From the NCBI GenBank assembly GCA_023630585.1, contig CM042544.1, positions 11,804,256 through 11,868,255 on the forward strand: a stretch of 64,000 nt of DNA, written 5' to 3'. The notes below the pieces were generated by a model. That model searched no databases. It was given only the letters and a program-made list of their open reading frames with translations, and was not told where the DNA came from. Positions 1-12,070 of the stretch are shown here, piece by piece. The position numbers and the translations under genes are program-made. The first letter of the stretch is position 1. Each line of letters starts with the position of its first letter. Source of the DNA: Cranoglanis bouderius (taxonomy: Eukaryota; Chordata; Actinopteri; Siluriformes; Cranoglanididae).

Positions 1-5
1 TACTA

Positions 6-494
6 TACACTGTATGGCCAAAAAGTATATGGACACCTGACCATCACACCCGTACTTGGTTCTTCCCCAAACTGTTTCCACAAAGTTGGAAGCAAACAAT
101 TTTATAGAATGTCTTTGCATGCTGTAGGATTACAATTTCCCTTCACTGTAACTAACAGGCCCATGAAGACATGGTTCACCGAGGTTGGTATGGAAGATCT
201 CAAGTTGCCTGCACAGAACCCTGACTTCAACCCCACCGAACACCTTTGGGATGAACTGGAACGCCGACTCCACCCCAGGCCTCCTCACCCAACATCAGAC
301 ATCAGTACCTGACCTCACTAATGCTCTTGTAGCTGAATGAACACAAATCCCACACAGCGACTCTCCAAAATCTAATAGAAAGCCTTCCCAGAAGATTGGA
401 GGTTATTATAACGGAGAAATCTGGAATGAGATATTCAAAAGGCACGCACGAGTATTATGGCCAGGTGTCCACAAACTTTTGACCATACAGTGTA
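6..494 (+). mobile_element. Tc1/mariner element, internally deleted
   Basis: The left end TACACTGTATGGCCAAAA (from 6) and right end ending CCATACAGTGTA (to 494) are inverted copies over about 35 bp, each ending in the TA duplicated on Tc1 insertion. Between them only a short frame (109-312) remains; it carries the C-terminal transposase signature NPDFNPTEHLWDELERRL, which includes the catalytic Glu of the DD34E triad. The helix-turn-helix domain and both catalytic Asp regions are gone, so this is a non-autonomous derivative. A second partial copy of the tip (CATACAGTGTA) lies just outside at 500-509. Confidence 0.9.
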
Positions 495-2110
495 TGATCA
501 TACAGTGTAATGGCAATAATCACTCGATACAGTGGATTTGTTGCTTTTAGCATGTGTGTAGCTGCTCCAAGGAAGTTCACTGAAAATAACTTGTGTTTAT
601 CATGTAGCAGCTGACGCCATTGGTCCAAACCATCAGCAGATTAATGGTGGAAGCGTCTGATACCCAGCTCTGCTCAGTGCAAATGTGTGGAACAGTTCCA
701 GATTATATACCAGTTCGTTTCTGTTCCCGGTCTCTGTCCCCGTGGCCACTTCTTCCCCTTATAACCCCTTACATTTTTTCCTGAGTGCTACATCGATACC
801 TCGCAACAGCTAGACAGAGCTCGCACACACACACAGCTAATTAATAAAGTGCTTTGTGTCTCCCTCTGATAATGTCCCACTGTGTGTCAGAGTTATCCCA
901 GCGTTCACTTGAAGCAATTCTGGCTCTGTGATCGGCCTTTAAAGCCTCCTCACATTCAGAGCTTAACGCTTTTCAAAGGGACACTCCCGCTGTGTCCACG
1001 TAGCTGCCGGTGGACGGCGATTTATGAGTGTCGCCCCGCACGACTTTAAAAGTCCATTAAAAAGGCCCAGTCCGGGACCTGCTGGGGTCATTTAGTTCCT
1101 TTGCACTTCGTTAGCTTGGCCTTTATCAAGCAGCGCTCCTCACGCCGGCTCGTGCCATTAATCTCTCTGTTTTCGCCCACCATCCCAAAAAGTCACGAAT
1201 AGCAAAATGGCCACCAGTGATGAGGCGTTTCCGCTGCTCTTTTGGTGAGAAAGTGTTTCTAGTCCTCTCTCACCCCCTCCCTGCTTAAACATGATCTTGT
1301 GCTCACTGGTTTTTGTGCTCTGTGGTGATTGATATGCCAAACGTTGGAGTGTTTTGACTGTCTGTAAATAGTTCCAGCGATTCAGCAGTGAGATGTCTAA
1401 CCTAAATTCTGTATCTTAATCTTTAAAGATTTCCTGTTTGCTAGTAAGCGAGCTAATGTTCCGCTTACCGCTGTGTGTACACACTAACATTAGCAGCGTT
1501 TGATAGTAATTACTACGTATAGTACGTAGTATACTACTTGGTATTGTGATACTTCAGATGGTATCGTATCGTAAGATATGTTTATGGTATCGTGACAACC
1601 CTTATAGTCCCACATCATTCTTACTATGCTATCACTGAGACCGTGTGATATAAAATCTTGCTCGTGGCACTATATATATATATATATATAAAATGTTCAC
1701 TATTTCACTGTTGAGATATTGATAGATATGCATTTAACATCTAGTATCAGGCATCACGCAGTAGTTTCACAGCTTCTTCAGACTTTATCGTTATTAAGCG
1801 CTAAACCAGGCAGACCTGTAGCTAACAAGAAAGCACATGGCTTCAATTATGATCATGCTGTTTTTACACAGCGCGCTGTTGCAGTCGAGCCGCGGATGGC
1901 GTTTAACTCTCTGCGCATCCATATCCTGTCATTTATAAAACGGAGCTTCGCTCAGAGAGCGTTTGCTTTCACACAGATGCTTTTCCCAATGTGTCCCCTG
2001 TTTAAGTGGCATGTTGCCCCCCTGAGGGAGAGACAGGCTGTTTATCCCACGCAGGTGTGGAAATTTATTGTAACCCTGAACTCCCACTGTGTGTAAGCAT
2101 CCACAGCCTT
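495..2110. other. Non-coding, mostly unique
   Basis: No exon with defensible splice sites or similarity. About 850-1600 is repeat-poor and of mixed composition, so it is a reasonable place to test for conserved non-coding sequence. A short (TA)n lies at 1671-1690. The frame at 1719-2096 has no recognisable domain. Confidence 0.6.
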
Positions 2111-2111
2111 C

Positions 2112-2134
2112 ATATCTATCTATCTATCTATCTA

Positions 2135-2226
<92 letters not shown>

Positions 2227-2227
2227 C
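2112..2227. repeat. Compound (TCTA)n-(TA)n-(TG)n microsatellite
   Basis: Three simple repeats abut: about seven TCTA units, about 18 TA units, then about 25 TG units. Frames across it are repeat translations, not genes. Confidence 0.97.
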
Positions 2228-3390
2228 GTAGTGAGAGTGAGTTTCTGCTGCTCGTTCTGTCCTCAAGTCACAGGACTGCGCCAGGGATTAGCATTTATTA
2301 ATCTGCCCTCCACCCTCTCCACTCATATTTATTCATTCATGGCAGATTTTTTTTAAAAGCCACAGTAATTAGTCGGTATCCCGGGGGAGTGTGTAATTGC
2401 GTCCTGGGGGACGGAGCGATGGCATGGGATGAAGGAGAGCCAGGCACAGAGGAAGAGAGGAGAGAAAGCAGCAGACTGTGAAGACAAACTAGAGAGCGCA
2501 TCCTGCTGGATGAAAAGACAATGATAGAGGGACGAGGGAAATGTGGCAGCAGCATGTCAGGAACTAGACGACAAGTGTTTACAAGGATTATGTCAAGGCA
2601 ATTTTTTAATGTAGGAGCATACTATGAGCATGTCAGGATTAGATGTTATAAAAAAGAGAGCGAGAGAAAGAGAGAGAGAGAGAGAGAGATATCCTTGTTA
2701 TGGAAAGTGCTCCGTATTTTGTTGCATAACATGAAGAGCTGTGGTGTTGAACTGGAAGATAAAGGCATGAGGAGGACCATAAACACAATAAGTCCTGTTA
2801 GCTTTTAGGTCCTGGGTGCAGAACTGAAGTCCTCCTACTTGCTCTTATTACTTATTCAAAAAAAAAAAAAAAAAAGATAATTTAGCTCATGAATAAACAG
2901 TAATAACCTTAGCATGGCTGCTGTGACCTTGCTAATTAGCTGATGAGTTGAAGCGGTGTGTCTGGGAATCAGTACGGCGGCCCTCAGGACTCAAACTTGA
3001 CTCCACAGTTCTAAGATGAACTCTAAAAAATATTAGGAAAAAACTACATGAAGTACACAAAAATAGTGGTTTAGGGGCAGATGGCATTTCCATAAGTTTC
3101 CACTTATGTCAAATGGGGTCAGATCATGAGTGGTGTGTAAACTGGGCTTCGTTTTGTTGTTGTTGTTGTTGTTGTTGTTGTTCGAGAGATACTAGGATTA
3201 AGATAATGCAAGCTGATGATTATTATCAAGCAAACTGCGTGCTGAGTTCATTACGCACTCGTCTCAAATCAGTGTTAAGTTGCCTGCCTGTGTGGTTTCC
3301 TACACCATGACACAGTGTTACTTATGCATAATTCCATTGCATTTCCATTTATTCTTTTATTATTTATATTTATGAATATCATGCGTGTAT
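2228..3390. other. Non-coding with short simple repeats
   Basis: Contains (GA)n near 2667-2689, an A-run at 2858-2875 and (TTG)n at 3153-3181. The stretch 2265-2520 is repeat-poor. Nothing recognisable as an exon. Confidence 0.6.
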
Positions 3391-3534
3391 TCCGGGGGCA
3401 TGCTGGCTGTGTGGTTAGCACATTTGCCTCACACCTTCAGGTTCGGGGCTTCCTGCAACCCTGTGTAGGATATATGGTAGGATGGATGGATGGATGGATG
3501 GATGGATGGATGGATGGATGGATGGGTGGGTGGA
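3391..3534 (+). repeat. SINE-like repeat, shortened, with (ATGG)n tail
   Basis: The head reads GTGTGGTTAGCACATTTGCC, the same as the longer copy at 14322, and it ends in about 13 GGAT units. The central part of the longer copy is missing, so this is an internally deleted member. Confidence 0.8.
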
Positions 3535-3863
3535 TTCTGCAATTCTGTGAAGGTATGCGTCTGTGTAAAATGTTTATACATATCCAGTATTAGTTGAAAC
3601 AAGTTTGTAATGATTTTGATGTACAGGTTAGTAGTTAGGTTAGCTAGGTTAGTATATTACCAGTCATCTAATGGCTTATTACGGTAAAAAAGCGCAATTG
3701 TGGGGGGGTTCACCGCTGAAACCTAACTATAACACGTCAGGATGTTGTCATTTTACCACACTATGTCTGCTGATACAGCCTGCCAGAAGATATGTTATAT
3801 TCTCATGAGCTCATTAAAATAAACAATTACGCACATAAATTTTTTTTTTTTTTTTAAATCCGT

Positions 3864-4150
3864 TTATGTGGAGCGTCAGCAATACAGCTTCCATGTGTAA
3901 GCTGTTACTATGGAAACGATATCATATGAAAACAGGTGCATTAATATAAAGCGCTACTGTCCAAGCTGTGCTGTTATAGACTATTTTATATGGGATAAAT
4001 TATTGTAATATTGGTCAAAAATTGTATCGTATTCTGTCATGTTCTTAAAACTTCTTAAACCAGTTTTCAGTGAGGAGGGGTTTATTTAGCATTTACAGAA
4101 GGAGTCTCCAGTGTTAGCACTTTGGAACAGTCAGAGATGAAGCTGTAACT
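3864..4150. repeat. Dispersed non-autonomous repeat fragment
   Basis: 4066-4144 matches 21853-21930: GTGAGGAG, TTTATTTA, AGGAGTCTCCAGTGT and AACAGTCAGAG occur in the same order and spacing in both. The upstream part (3864-4015) may belong to the same insertion. The family is not identified. Confidence 0.6.
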
Positions 4151-4305
4151 GTACATTTTTCCCGACATGGAAGATGACTTTGAGCTTTTTGAGGTTACTC
4201 AGTAACAAGACAAGCTGCGTTCTGTGTCTTATTAAGTTCAAGAGAGAGAGGGAGAGAAAAAAAAAACAAACCTGGTGAATGAATTCCTCAACAGTATGCA
4301 ACTCC

Positions 4306-4527
4306 ATCCATTTTCCATACCACTTATCCTACACAGGGTCACGGGGCACAAGGCGGGGGACACCCAACCGATCACAGGGCAGAATCACATACACATTCCA
4401 ATCAGCGCATGTCTTTGGACTGGGGGAGGAAACTGGAGTACCCGGAGGAAACCCCTGAAGCACGGGGAGAACATGCAAACTCCGCGCACACAGGGCAGAG
4501 GCGGGATTTGACCCCCCAACCCCAGAT
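4306..4527 (-). repeat. SINE-like repeat, ATGG-tail family
   Basis: Runs from CCATCCATTTTCCATACC (complement of the 3' end) to GCGGGATTTGACCCCCCAAC (complement of the box B-like head). It is the reverse complement of the copy at 14322-14668, lacking the first tens of bases. The short frames inside it are those seen in every copy and are not genes. Confidence 0.85.
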
Positions 4528-4529
4528 GT

Positions 4530-5034
4530 AACTAAATAGATTATAAGTATGTCATTATTTAGTAAGTAACACAATTTTAATTGTTGTCAAATTCCTGTAT
4601 AAGAGGAATGACACATTTCGGGATGTGCTGTTATAGGGAATTAATCAACATCACACCATGCCATCATTGATTATTTTGCTAGAATACAATAGCATGTCTG
4701 TTATGTTTTATTTTTTACATACTGTATATGACATCCTGTGATGATGATGACGACTGTGTTTTATGAATAAGAAGGGCAAGAAGAGAGGAGGATGAGAAGG
4801 AGGGAGGAAAGTGAACGTTATAGACAAAGTGAAGCGACTTAGTTCGACAGAAAGTTGGAAGCTGGAGTGTCACAGTGGGGTTTTGTTGATTTTCCTCAGG
4901 GTTCAGAAAAGAGCAGCGCTCTGACAGTGACAAAGTGAGATATTTTGTCATGCAAGTCATGTCCTTCAGTAAGCGTTCAACTAACACTTTTTTTTACAGG
5001 AGCAATTCAGACATCACTGCCATACACACTGTAC

Positions 5035-5065
<31 letters not shown>

Positions 5066-6364
5066 AATGGAGAATACTGAGCAGTGAAATAGATGAGAGG
5101 AGCTGAGAAAAGTAGACAGAAGTGTGATGGACGTAGCCTGAATCAGAAGAAATTACAGAGAGTATTATAGATAGGGTGAGGAGACGAATGAAATTGAAGA
5201 GAGCGTGAACAGGTGAGGGGTGATGAGAAATATTTCTCCTGAGGGGAGTCTGACCTTCAATCAATCACTAAATTAATCACAATTGTTTCCCATCTGACTT
5301 CCATTTTCCTCACCCGCTTTCTGCCCATCTTTCTCCACTTAGTCACTCTTTCAGGGTTTTTTTTTTTTTTTTTTTTTTTTTAAACAGAATTCACCATCCT
5401 TTTTCTACCTAATCTCTACCCACCACATCCTAGCGTAGGTGTGATTACACAGAAAGGAATTTCAATACATTTTACTGTACAGAGAGAAGAAATAAGAAAA
5501 GATGTTTACATGAAGTCTAAGGGCTCTTTTGAGGTATGTGGCTATATAATGCAAATTCAAAACAGCAGCTGTTATACTAACAGTAGTCTTAGAATGGGAC
5601 AAACATGAGAAAGTCTTACCTGAAGCCATTTTATGGAGTTTTAGCTAACTTTCAAATCCTGGTGCCACCAGACACATGCACAACTACGCTGGTAGCAGCA
5701 CCTAGTGGTAGAAATATGCTAGCAGGGCTAAGCCCTTTCTCTCTTTCAAAGAAAAATACATAAAAAAAATTTTGTTTAAATTTTTTTGGCATCCATGTTG
5801 TTAACAAATGGATAATAGTAGATTTGTTTAATGTTTTTTTTTTTTTTTTACTTTTGTGCAACAAGGAACAATAGGGCCACCGATGGTCATAAGTAAAAAT
5901 ACATGTATGAAGTAGAGGCTGATTTCTTTCTAGCCCAGACAGTAGACTCATGCACCCTATCTGCGACAGTCATGTCATGCGATTAGACATGATCACACCC
6001 CCTACGTTTGGTAGGAGAGTAATTTATTTAAGCCCGCTTCCCCGACACATCCATGACACATCATCAGACGTGATTGAGAAGGCACATGTGGAATACAATA
6101 GCAGGATAATAAACATGAATGAGGTGGCGTACTGTACTTTCTTGACATTTCACTTTTCAAAAAGGAGTACCTAGAAGTAAATAGTCTACAGTATGCAATC
6201 TGTCAATTTTAGGTTCCTTGGTTTAAATGAAAGAGCATGATTATGGACTTGAAAAACTTTTGACTTAAAAGATTAGCAAGTATGAATAGTGTTGCCCATC
6301 TGTCTTTCAATTTGTATGTTTAAGGATTTATTCCTACAAAGAGACCCTATTGCTGTAAGGGTCA
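4530..6364. other. Non-coding, simple repeats only
   Basis: (GA)n at 5040-5065, a T-run at about 5358-5381 and another at about 5836-5849. No exon or transposon end found. Confidence 0.6.
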
Positions 6365-7180
6365 ACCAATCAGCCATAACATTAAAAACCACCTGCCTAA
6401 TATTGTGTAGCTCCCACTTGTGCCACCAAAACAGCTCTGACCCATCGAGGCATAGACTCCACAAGACCTCTGAAGGTGTGCTGTGGTACACCTATCTGGC
6501 ACCAAGATGTTAGCAGCAGATCCTTTAAGTCCTGTAAGTTCTGAGGTGGGGCCTCCATGGGTCGGACCTCTTTGTCCAGCACATCCCACAGATGCTCGAT
6601 CGGATTGAGATCTGGCGAATTTGGAGGCCAAGTCAACACCTTCAACTCTTTGTCATGTTCCTCAAACCATTCCTGAACATTTTTTGCAGTGTGACAGGAC
6701 GCATTATCCTGCTCCATGGTCCAGTTCTGGGCACTCTGACTGGTCTGTGATACACTGTGTGTTCTGACACCTTTCTGTCATACTGTGGCCAGCATTAACT
6801 TTTTCAGTAATTTGTGCTAAAGTAGCTCTTTTGTGGGATCGGACAAGACGGGCTAGCCTTCACTCCCCATGCGCATCAGTGAGCCTTGGGTGCCCATGAC
6901 CCTGTCACTGGTTCACTGGTTGTCCTTCCTTGGACCACTTTTGGTAGGTATTAACCACTGCATACCAGGAACGCCCCACAAGACCTGCTGTTTTGGAAAT
7001 GCTCTGACCCAGTTGTCATCACAATTTGGCCCTTGTCAAAGTCGCTCAGATCCTTACGCTTGCCCATTTTTCCTGCTTCCAACACATCAACTTAGAGACC
7101 TGATTGTTCACTTACTACCTAATATATTCCACCCCTTGACAGGTGCCATTGTAATGAAATAATCAATGTCATTCACTTCA
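6365..7180 (-). mobile_element. Tc1/mariner element, 'ATCAGCC' family, deleted copy B
   Basis: The left end AATCAGCCATAACATTAAAA matches the copies at 39245 and 47525; the right tip is lost at about 7180. On the minus strand, 6397-6717 encodes the C-terminal half of a Tc1 transposase: DNASCHTAK (second catalytic Asp) and [12 protein letters not shown] (catalytic Glu). The N-terminal start (MGK, near 7067) is present, but the middle with the first catalytic Asp is deleted. The junction near 6710 fuses TMEQ to DNASCH, exactly as in the copy at 39245. Confidence 0.92.
6397..6717 (-). pseudogene. Tc1 transposase fragment (C-terminal half)
   Basis: A 106-residue open frame containing two of the three DD34E catalytic residues. 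It lacks the DNA-binding domain and the first Asp, so it cannot catalyse transposition. The apparent start Met (MEQDN) is created by the internal deletion and is not an original start. Confidence 0.88.
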
Positions 7181-7593
7181 CATGTATACACTTCTGTCAC
7201 TGAAAGAATGAACTGTGCAGATTTCCAATTTCTAATTTTTATTTAATATATTTGACTGAAGCATTTATGAAAGCTTTCTACCAACATGTTCCACTTGAAC
7301 ATTTATTGATAGAGTTTAAGAGCTACCCTTAGACTTCTATTCAAAGCTTTTTTCCCCCTCTTTGTAAATGGGTTTTCAGTTCTTTTCTCAGTACAAGGGA
7401 ACATGTTAAAATCCTTGTCTGTGATCATTTTACATGTGCTATAAATTCTCACTCTCTGCCTTTCCATCCATATCCAGTGCTCCACTGCTGTCCTGTATAA
7501 CATCTAGCTTCAGTCTCCTGTAAAATTCTCTCTTTCTGTCATTTTTTATAACCTGTATATAGGACATGCTTTGACTGCATGCTTAAAGGAATA

Positions 7594-8581
7594 TAGACTC
7601 ACTGGCCACTTAGGAACACCATACTAATATTGGGTATTCTACAAGGTGTCGGAAACTCCTCTGAGATTCTGGTCCATGTTCACATGATTGCATCAGATAA
7701 TTGCTGTAGATTTGTCCCGCTCTTAAACATGCCAAAGGTGCTCTATTGACATGGTGCGTTATAATGCTGGATGTAGCCTTTATAAGATGGGTCAGTTGTG
7801 GCCGTAAAGAGATGCAGGTACTCGGATGCAACAGCAACGCCGTGGCCTTCAGATGATGATCGACTGGTATTACAGGCCAAATGTGTGCCAAGAAAACTTC
7901 TCCACACCATCACACTACCACCACCAGCCTGAACTGTTGACACGACGCACGAGGTTGAATCCATGGAGGTATGCTGTTGAAGCCAAATTCTGACATTCTC
8001 ACATCTGCCGTTCATACCTTCTGCACGTTGCAACAGAAACCTAGATTTATCAGACCGGGTGATGGTTTTCAAATCTGTAACTGTCCAGATTCTGTGAGTC
8101 CGTGTCCATGATAGCCTCAGATTCCTGTTCTTGGCTGACACGAATGGAACCCGATGAGCTCTTCTGCTGTTGTAGCTCACGTGCCTCAAGGATTGACGTG
8201 TGATGTGTTCTGAGATGCTTTTTGCTCACCACAGTTGTAACCATGGTTGGAAAAGTTATTTGAGTTACCATAGCCTTCCTGTTAGCTCAAACCTGTCTGG
8301 CCATTCCCTCATCAACAAGGCGCTTCAACTCACACCCCTGCAGCTCATTGTTTTTTTGTTTAGTTCGTTTGTATTTTGCACGGCTCTATGTAAACTGAAA
8401 TCCCAGGAGATCAGCAGTTCACTGAAATCAGAGTCATTGAGATCACATTTTCCCCCCATTCTGGTGTTTGATGTGAACTTAGGATCTTGATCTTCATACA
8501 TGATATTCATGCACTGCGCTGATGAATGAGTGAAATTGCATGAATGAGCAAGTGTTCCTAATAAATTGAATGGTGAGTTTA
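7594..8581 (-). mobile_element. Tc1/mariner element, 'TTAGGAACAC' family, decayed
   Basis: Ends TAGACTCACTGGCCACTTAG (7594) and, at the right, a copy ending TTGAATGGTGAGTTTA are inverted relatives of each other. The right end abuts a (TA)n run (8579-8596). The minus-strand frame 7743-8189 keeps SRRAHRVPFVSAKNRNLRLSW and SDKSRFLL (first catalytic Asp) and GGGSVMVW, then runs out of frame. Several frameshifts and lost parts make it inactive. A second member is at 26983-27400. Confidence 0.88.
7743..8189 (-). pseudogene. Tc1 transposase remnant
   Basis: Central part of a Tc1 transposase, from the end of the DNA-binding region through the first catalytic Asp (SDKSRF) to the GGGSVMVW strand. The second Asp (HYNAPC-like) is reached only by out-of-frame sequence near 7745, and the Glu block is missing. 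Confidence 0.8.
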
Positions 8582-8884
8582 TATATATATATATATAATC
8601 AATTGATATTCTATAGCAAAGACTTATTACGATACATTACAATATCAAAACGAATATCTTGTACCCAAACAGTATTTTAGTCCAGGCAAGCATTTACATT
8701 TATGTTGTTATTTAGTATTTATTTCATGTTTGCATTAGGAAGACATTTTGCCAGAACACTGTCCAGATACAGGGAGAAAATACACACTTCAGGGGCAGTG
8801 AATAAAAGTGTTTGTTATTTACTTCAGAATGAATTTGTAAAGCCCACCAACTATAATTAAAATATGTGAAATATGTGAAAATAG

Positions 8885-8888
<4 letters not shown>

Positions 8889-8955
<67 letters not shown>
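8889..8955. repeat. (TA)n microsatellite
   Basis: About 33 TA units. The rest of 8600-9290 is AT-rich non-coding DNA with a T-run at about 9043-9060 and no gene. Confidence 0.97.
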
Positions 8956-8957
<2 letters not shown>

Positions 8958-9294
8958 CTTCTTTGCTTATAAAGCCGATGACGGTTGAAGGACATATTTC
9001 AGTTGAATTTCAAAGCCTTATTTTCAGCACATGTTCCTATTCCTTTTTTTTTTTTTTTTTACATAAATTTACATGGCTTTTGAGGTAGAAATGATATCTA
9101 TCTATATCCACCATGTTTATTATGGAAACTGCAAGCCTTTGCTGGATTGGCTATTATGCTGATTTTTGTGCTGCATTATTCCACAAGGACATCAATACTG
9201 GTGGGCTTAGAAGGACTGTATGCACTATGAAAAGGTTGACATTTAATTATTTCATATTTCCTTGATAATGTGGCAGACTGCCTGTCCATGACTC

Positions 9295-9304
9295 TCTCTC
9301 CCTT

Positions 9305-9335
<31 letters not shown>

Positions 9336-9444
9336 GGCTTTTTCTACACACAAAAACGCTCAGTCTCTTCACTCGCCCACACAAACCCCCATGTTCGTCT
9401 GTCTACCCAATTCATAAAGCTCTCTCTGTCTCCGGCTCTCTGCC

Positions 9445-9502
<58 letters not shown>

Positions 9503-9611
9503 CGTGTCTCCCCGTCTTTCTGCCTTTTGCCCTCTTGCGCTTTTCAAATGTCAAACAGGAGCCATGGGGCGAGAGATTGGTGTTTCTGTATTCACACACA
9601 CAATGACCCTT

Positions 9612-9650
<39 letters not shown>
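9295..9650. repeat. (CT)n, (GT)n and (CA)n microsatellite cluster
   Basis: (CT)n at 9295-9333, (GT)n at about 9451-9505 and (CA)n at about 9614-9648 in a 350-bp stretch. Frames across it on both strands are repeat artefacts. Confidence 0.95.
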
Positions 9651-9651
<1 letters not shown>

Positions 9652-10255
9652 TCAAACACACACCAGTGTAATGGCTGAGGACACGGGCTACTTTGCATGC
9701 CCCTGCTGCTCTCTGCAGAGTAAGTAAGGCTTCATGCTTAGTTAGCTCTCGCATACCGAGGCCGCCTCTCCAACTTCTTGGGCCTGAAGATCTCACAATT
9801 ACGGGCCAGCTGTTCATAGTGACTAGTGTCCTTAAGCCTCGAGTGCTGCCGCGCTGATGAAACAAGAATCGAATTGGTGATTATAGCTGACTTCTGCGTG
9901 TAGCCTTGGAAAGAGGGCGAAGTGCATTAGGCATTCAACGCACATTTATTAGGGAAAGAGCTTAATTGGAATCCTTGTGTTAAAAAAGTCTCCGTAATTC
10001 ATTAGCCAGTTACACGCACAAGAAACATCCTAAAATGGCAAGCTCAGAGTGTGTGTCTAATTTCACAGCTGCTTGATGTCTCTTGAGTGGTGTGAGGGCA
10101 GGCGTACGTGAGGTGTATGTGTGCGCCTCCGAGGAACAGGAATGCAAATTGCGGAAGTATTGACTTTTTTCCCTCCACCGAGGAGAGGTTTAGTCATTTT
10201 GTAGCAGCAGCGTTTGGGGCAGGAAAGGAAACGAGTCAGACCACTTCAATCTCTG
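9651..10255. other. Repeat-poor non-coding block
   Basis: About 600 bp of mixed-composition sequence with no simple repeat or transposon match between two repeat clusters. It could be a conserved non-coding element. An ATG at 9671 runs into a GTAAGT at 9720 after 16 codons but has no recognisable protein similarity. Confidence 0.4.
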
Positions 10256-11280
10256 AGCAAACAGAGTGACACACAGAGAGAGAGAGAGAGACAGAAAGAG
10301 GGAGAGAGCGAGAGATGAAACAGGAGGTAATGAAGTGAGAAAACAAACAGGGATAGTCAATACAGAAAGATGGAGGGATGAAAAAGTGAAGGAGTAATGT
10401 ACAGAGATAGGTGTCACTTCTTCCCACCAGCCAGATGATGGAGGAGAGGTCAGAGAGCGAGCGGAAGAGCGCTGAACGGACAGAGGCAGACACGGGGCGA
10501 AATAGCGAGGCCTAGAGAGCAACCAAGGGCACTTGACCATCTCCCTTCCCTTCCCACTTATTTACTGTGAAAGTCAAATGCCGCTGGTCGCTCTGACAAC
10601 ATGCAAATGAGATGCAAACGAGCGGAACCTTGGGAGGAGGGCTGGTTGTCGCGGCAGTGTTGTCATGGCGACTCCCAGTGATGTGCAACGGCAGAACACA
10701 AGCAGAGGGGAGGAGGTGGAGAGAGCGATGTTCAGAGGAGTGGGGGGTCTGCTGGAGACATTCTGAAACTTGGACAAGGACAGGATGAAGGAGTTGTTTT
10801 TTTTTGTTTTTTTTAAAGAAAGAGAGAGCGAGAGAGAGCAGAAACGAGGGAGAGGCAAAGAAAAAAGCAAACAAATAATAATAGAGTTGGCGCTAGAGGG
10901 TAAGGAAGTCAGGTACGAAAGGCATGATTGACACTGCAAGAGAAGAGTGGAGTGACCTTTCTATCGACCTGTTTTTTAACGTTTTTTAAAATTTTTTTAT
11001 TTGTCCATTTGGTAAGGTGCGAGATTGATTAAGAAGATGTAAATGGAGTGACACAAACAAATATATTATGAATAAAGGACACAATGTAGTACGGTGGTAT
11101 CAGTAACTGCGGCTAGTTGTCATGGTAACTGGGGAAGTTTTCTTATGGCTGTTAAATGCTTAGTTAACTAGTTAACACTTCAGGGGAAAGGGGCTCCGCA
11201 GTGTTTCGCACGTAATCGAGTCACAGTTTTTGTGATGAATCATGTCAGATCTTTTCCACCTTTAATGCGACATAGCAGCC
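10256..11280. other. Purine-rich non-coding DNA with two X-box-like motifs
   Basis: Long GA-rich stretches (10270-10345, 10816-10870) and an (A/T)-run near 10795-10814. GTTGTCATGGCGAC (10659-10672) and GTTGTCATGGTAAC (11116-11129) both fit the RFX X-box consensus RYYRYY-N1-3-RRNRAC. No exon seen. Confidence 0.45.
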
Positions 11281-11284
11281 AACA

Positions 11285-11915
11285 GAATTCAGCAGAAAAA
11301 CAAACATTTTAAGGAGAAAAAACGTACATGGTTGGATAAGTGTGCACACCCCTTAACTAATACTTTGTTAAAACACCCTTTGCTCGTAATACAGCACTCA
11401 GTCGTTTTTGGGTAAGAGTCTATCAACTTAGCGCATCTTGATTTGCTCGATTTTTTTTCCTTGCAAACATGCTGCAAATCTGTCAGATTGCAATGGGATC
11501 TCCTGTGCACACTCCTTTTTAAGTCATTCCACTGGGATATTTCAAAGTGTTGATCTGTTTCTTCTGAAGCCATTCCTTTGTTGACTTGGATTTCTGCTTT
11601 AGGTTACCATGCTGAAAGGTGAAGTTTTTCTTCATTTTCAGCCTGCAGGTTCTGTGCCAAAACAGACTGGTATTTGGAGCTGGTATTCCCTCTATCTTGA
11701 TTAGAGCCCCAGTCCCCAGCTGAAAAGAAGCAGCCCCATAGCCCGATGCTGCCGTCACCATGCTTCGTGTTCTTTGGGTGATAAGCTGTCTTGTTTATTT
11801 TGTGCCAAACATATCTTTTTGAATTATGCCCCAAAAAAAACTGTGACCTTGCTCTCATCAGACCATAACGCATTACGCCACATGGTTTGGGGGTGATTTA
11901 GGTGGGCTTTGATTG
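11285..11915 (-). mobile_element. Tc1/mariner element relic, 3' half
   Basis: The left side has the terminal-repeat-like stretch ATAAGTGTGCACACCCCTTA. Minus-strand frames at 11604-11873 (HGDGSIGLWGCFFSAGDWG) and 11289-11573 (RCAKLIDSYPK) are the middle and C-terminus of a Tc1 transposase related to the one at 59987, in different frames. The 5' half and right end are missing. It abuts another repeat at 11930. Confidence 0.78.
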
Positions 11916-11929
11916 TTTTAGAAAACTAA

Positions 11930-12070
11930 ACCCCACACTATCAAACGAGCACATTAGTATTAAGATGTGCTTTGATTTACAGGCAGAACTACTGTCAGAG
12001 CTGCTGTTATTGAAAAAAACACCTTCTAACCAATCAGAATTGGGCATTCAGCAGCATGCTATACATAAGG
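11930..12070 (-). repeat. Dispersed non-autonomous repeat
   Basis: Its reverse complement (ATTCTGATTGGTTAGAAGGT, then CAGCAGCTCTGACAGTA, then ATACTAATGTGCTCGTTTGA) follows the order of motifs at 21665-21780 on the plus strand and, in part, the complement of 27520-27580. This indicates a moderately old, multi-copy, non-coding element, probably MITE-like. Confidence 0.6.

Noticed and set aside
9671..9719. Possible mini-exon: ATG, 16 codons, then GTAAGT
   Set aside because: Phase 1 and a good donor, but the peptide has no signal-peptide character and no similarity I know; one such chance hit is expected in 64 kb.
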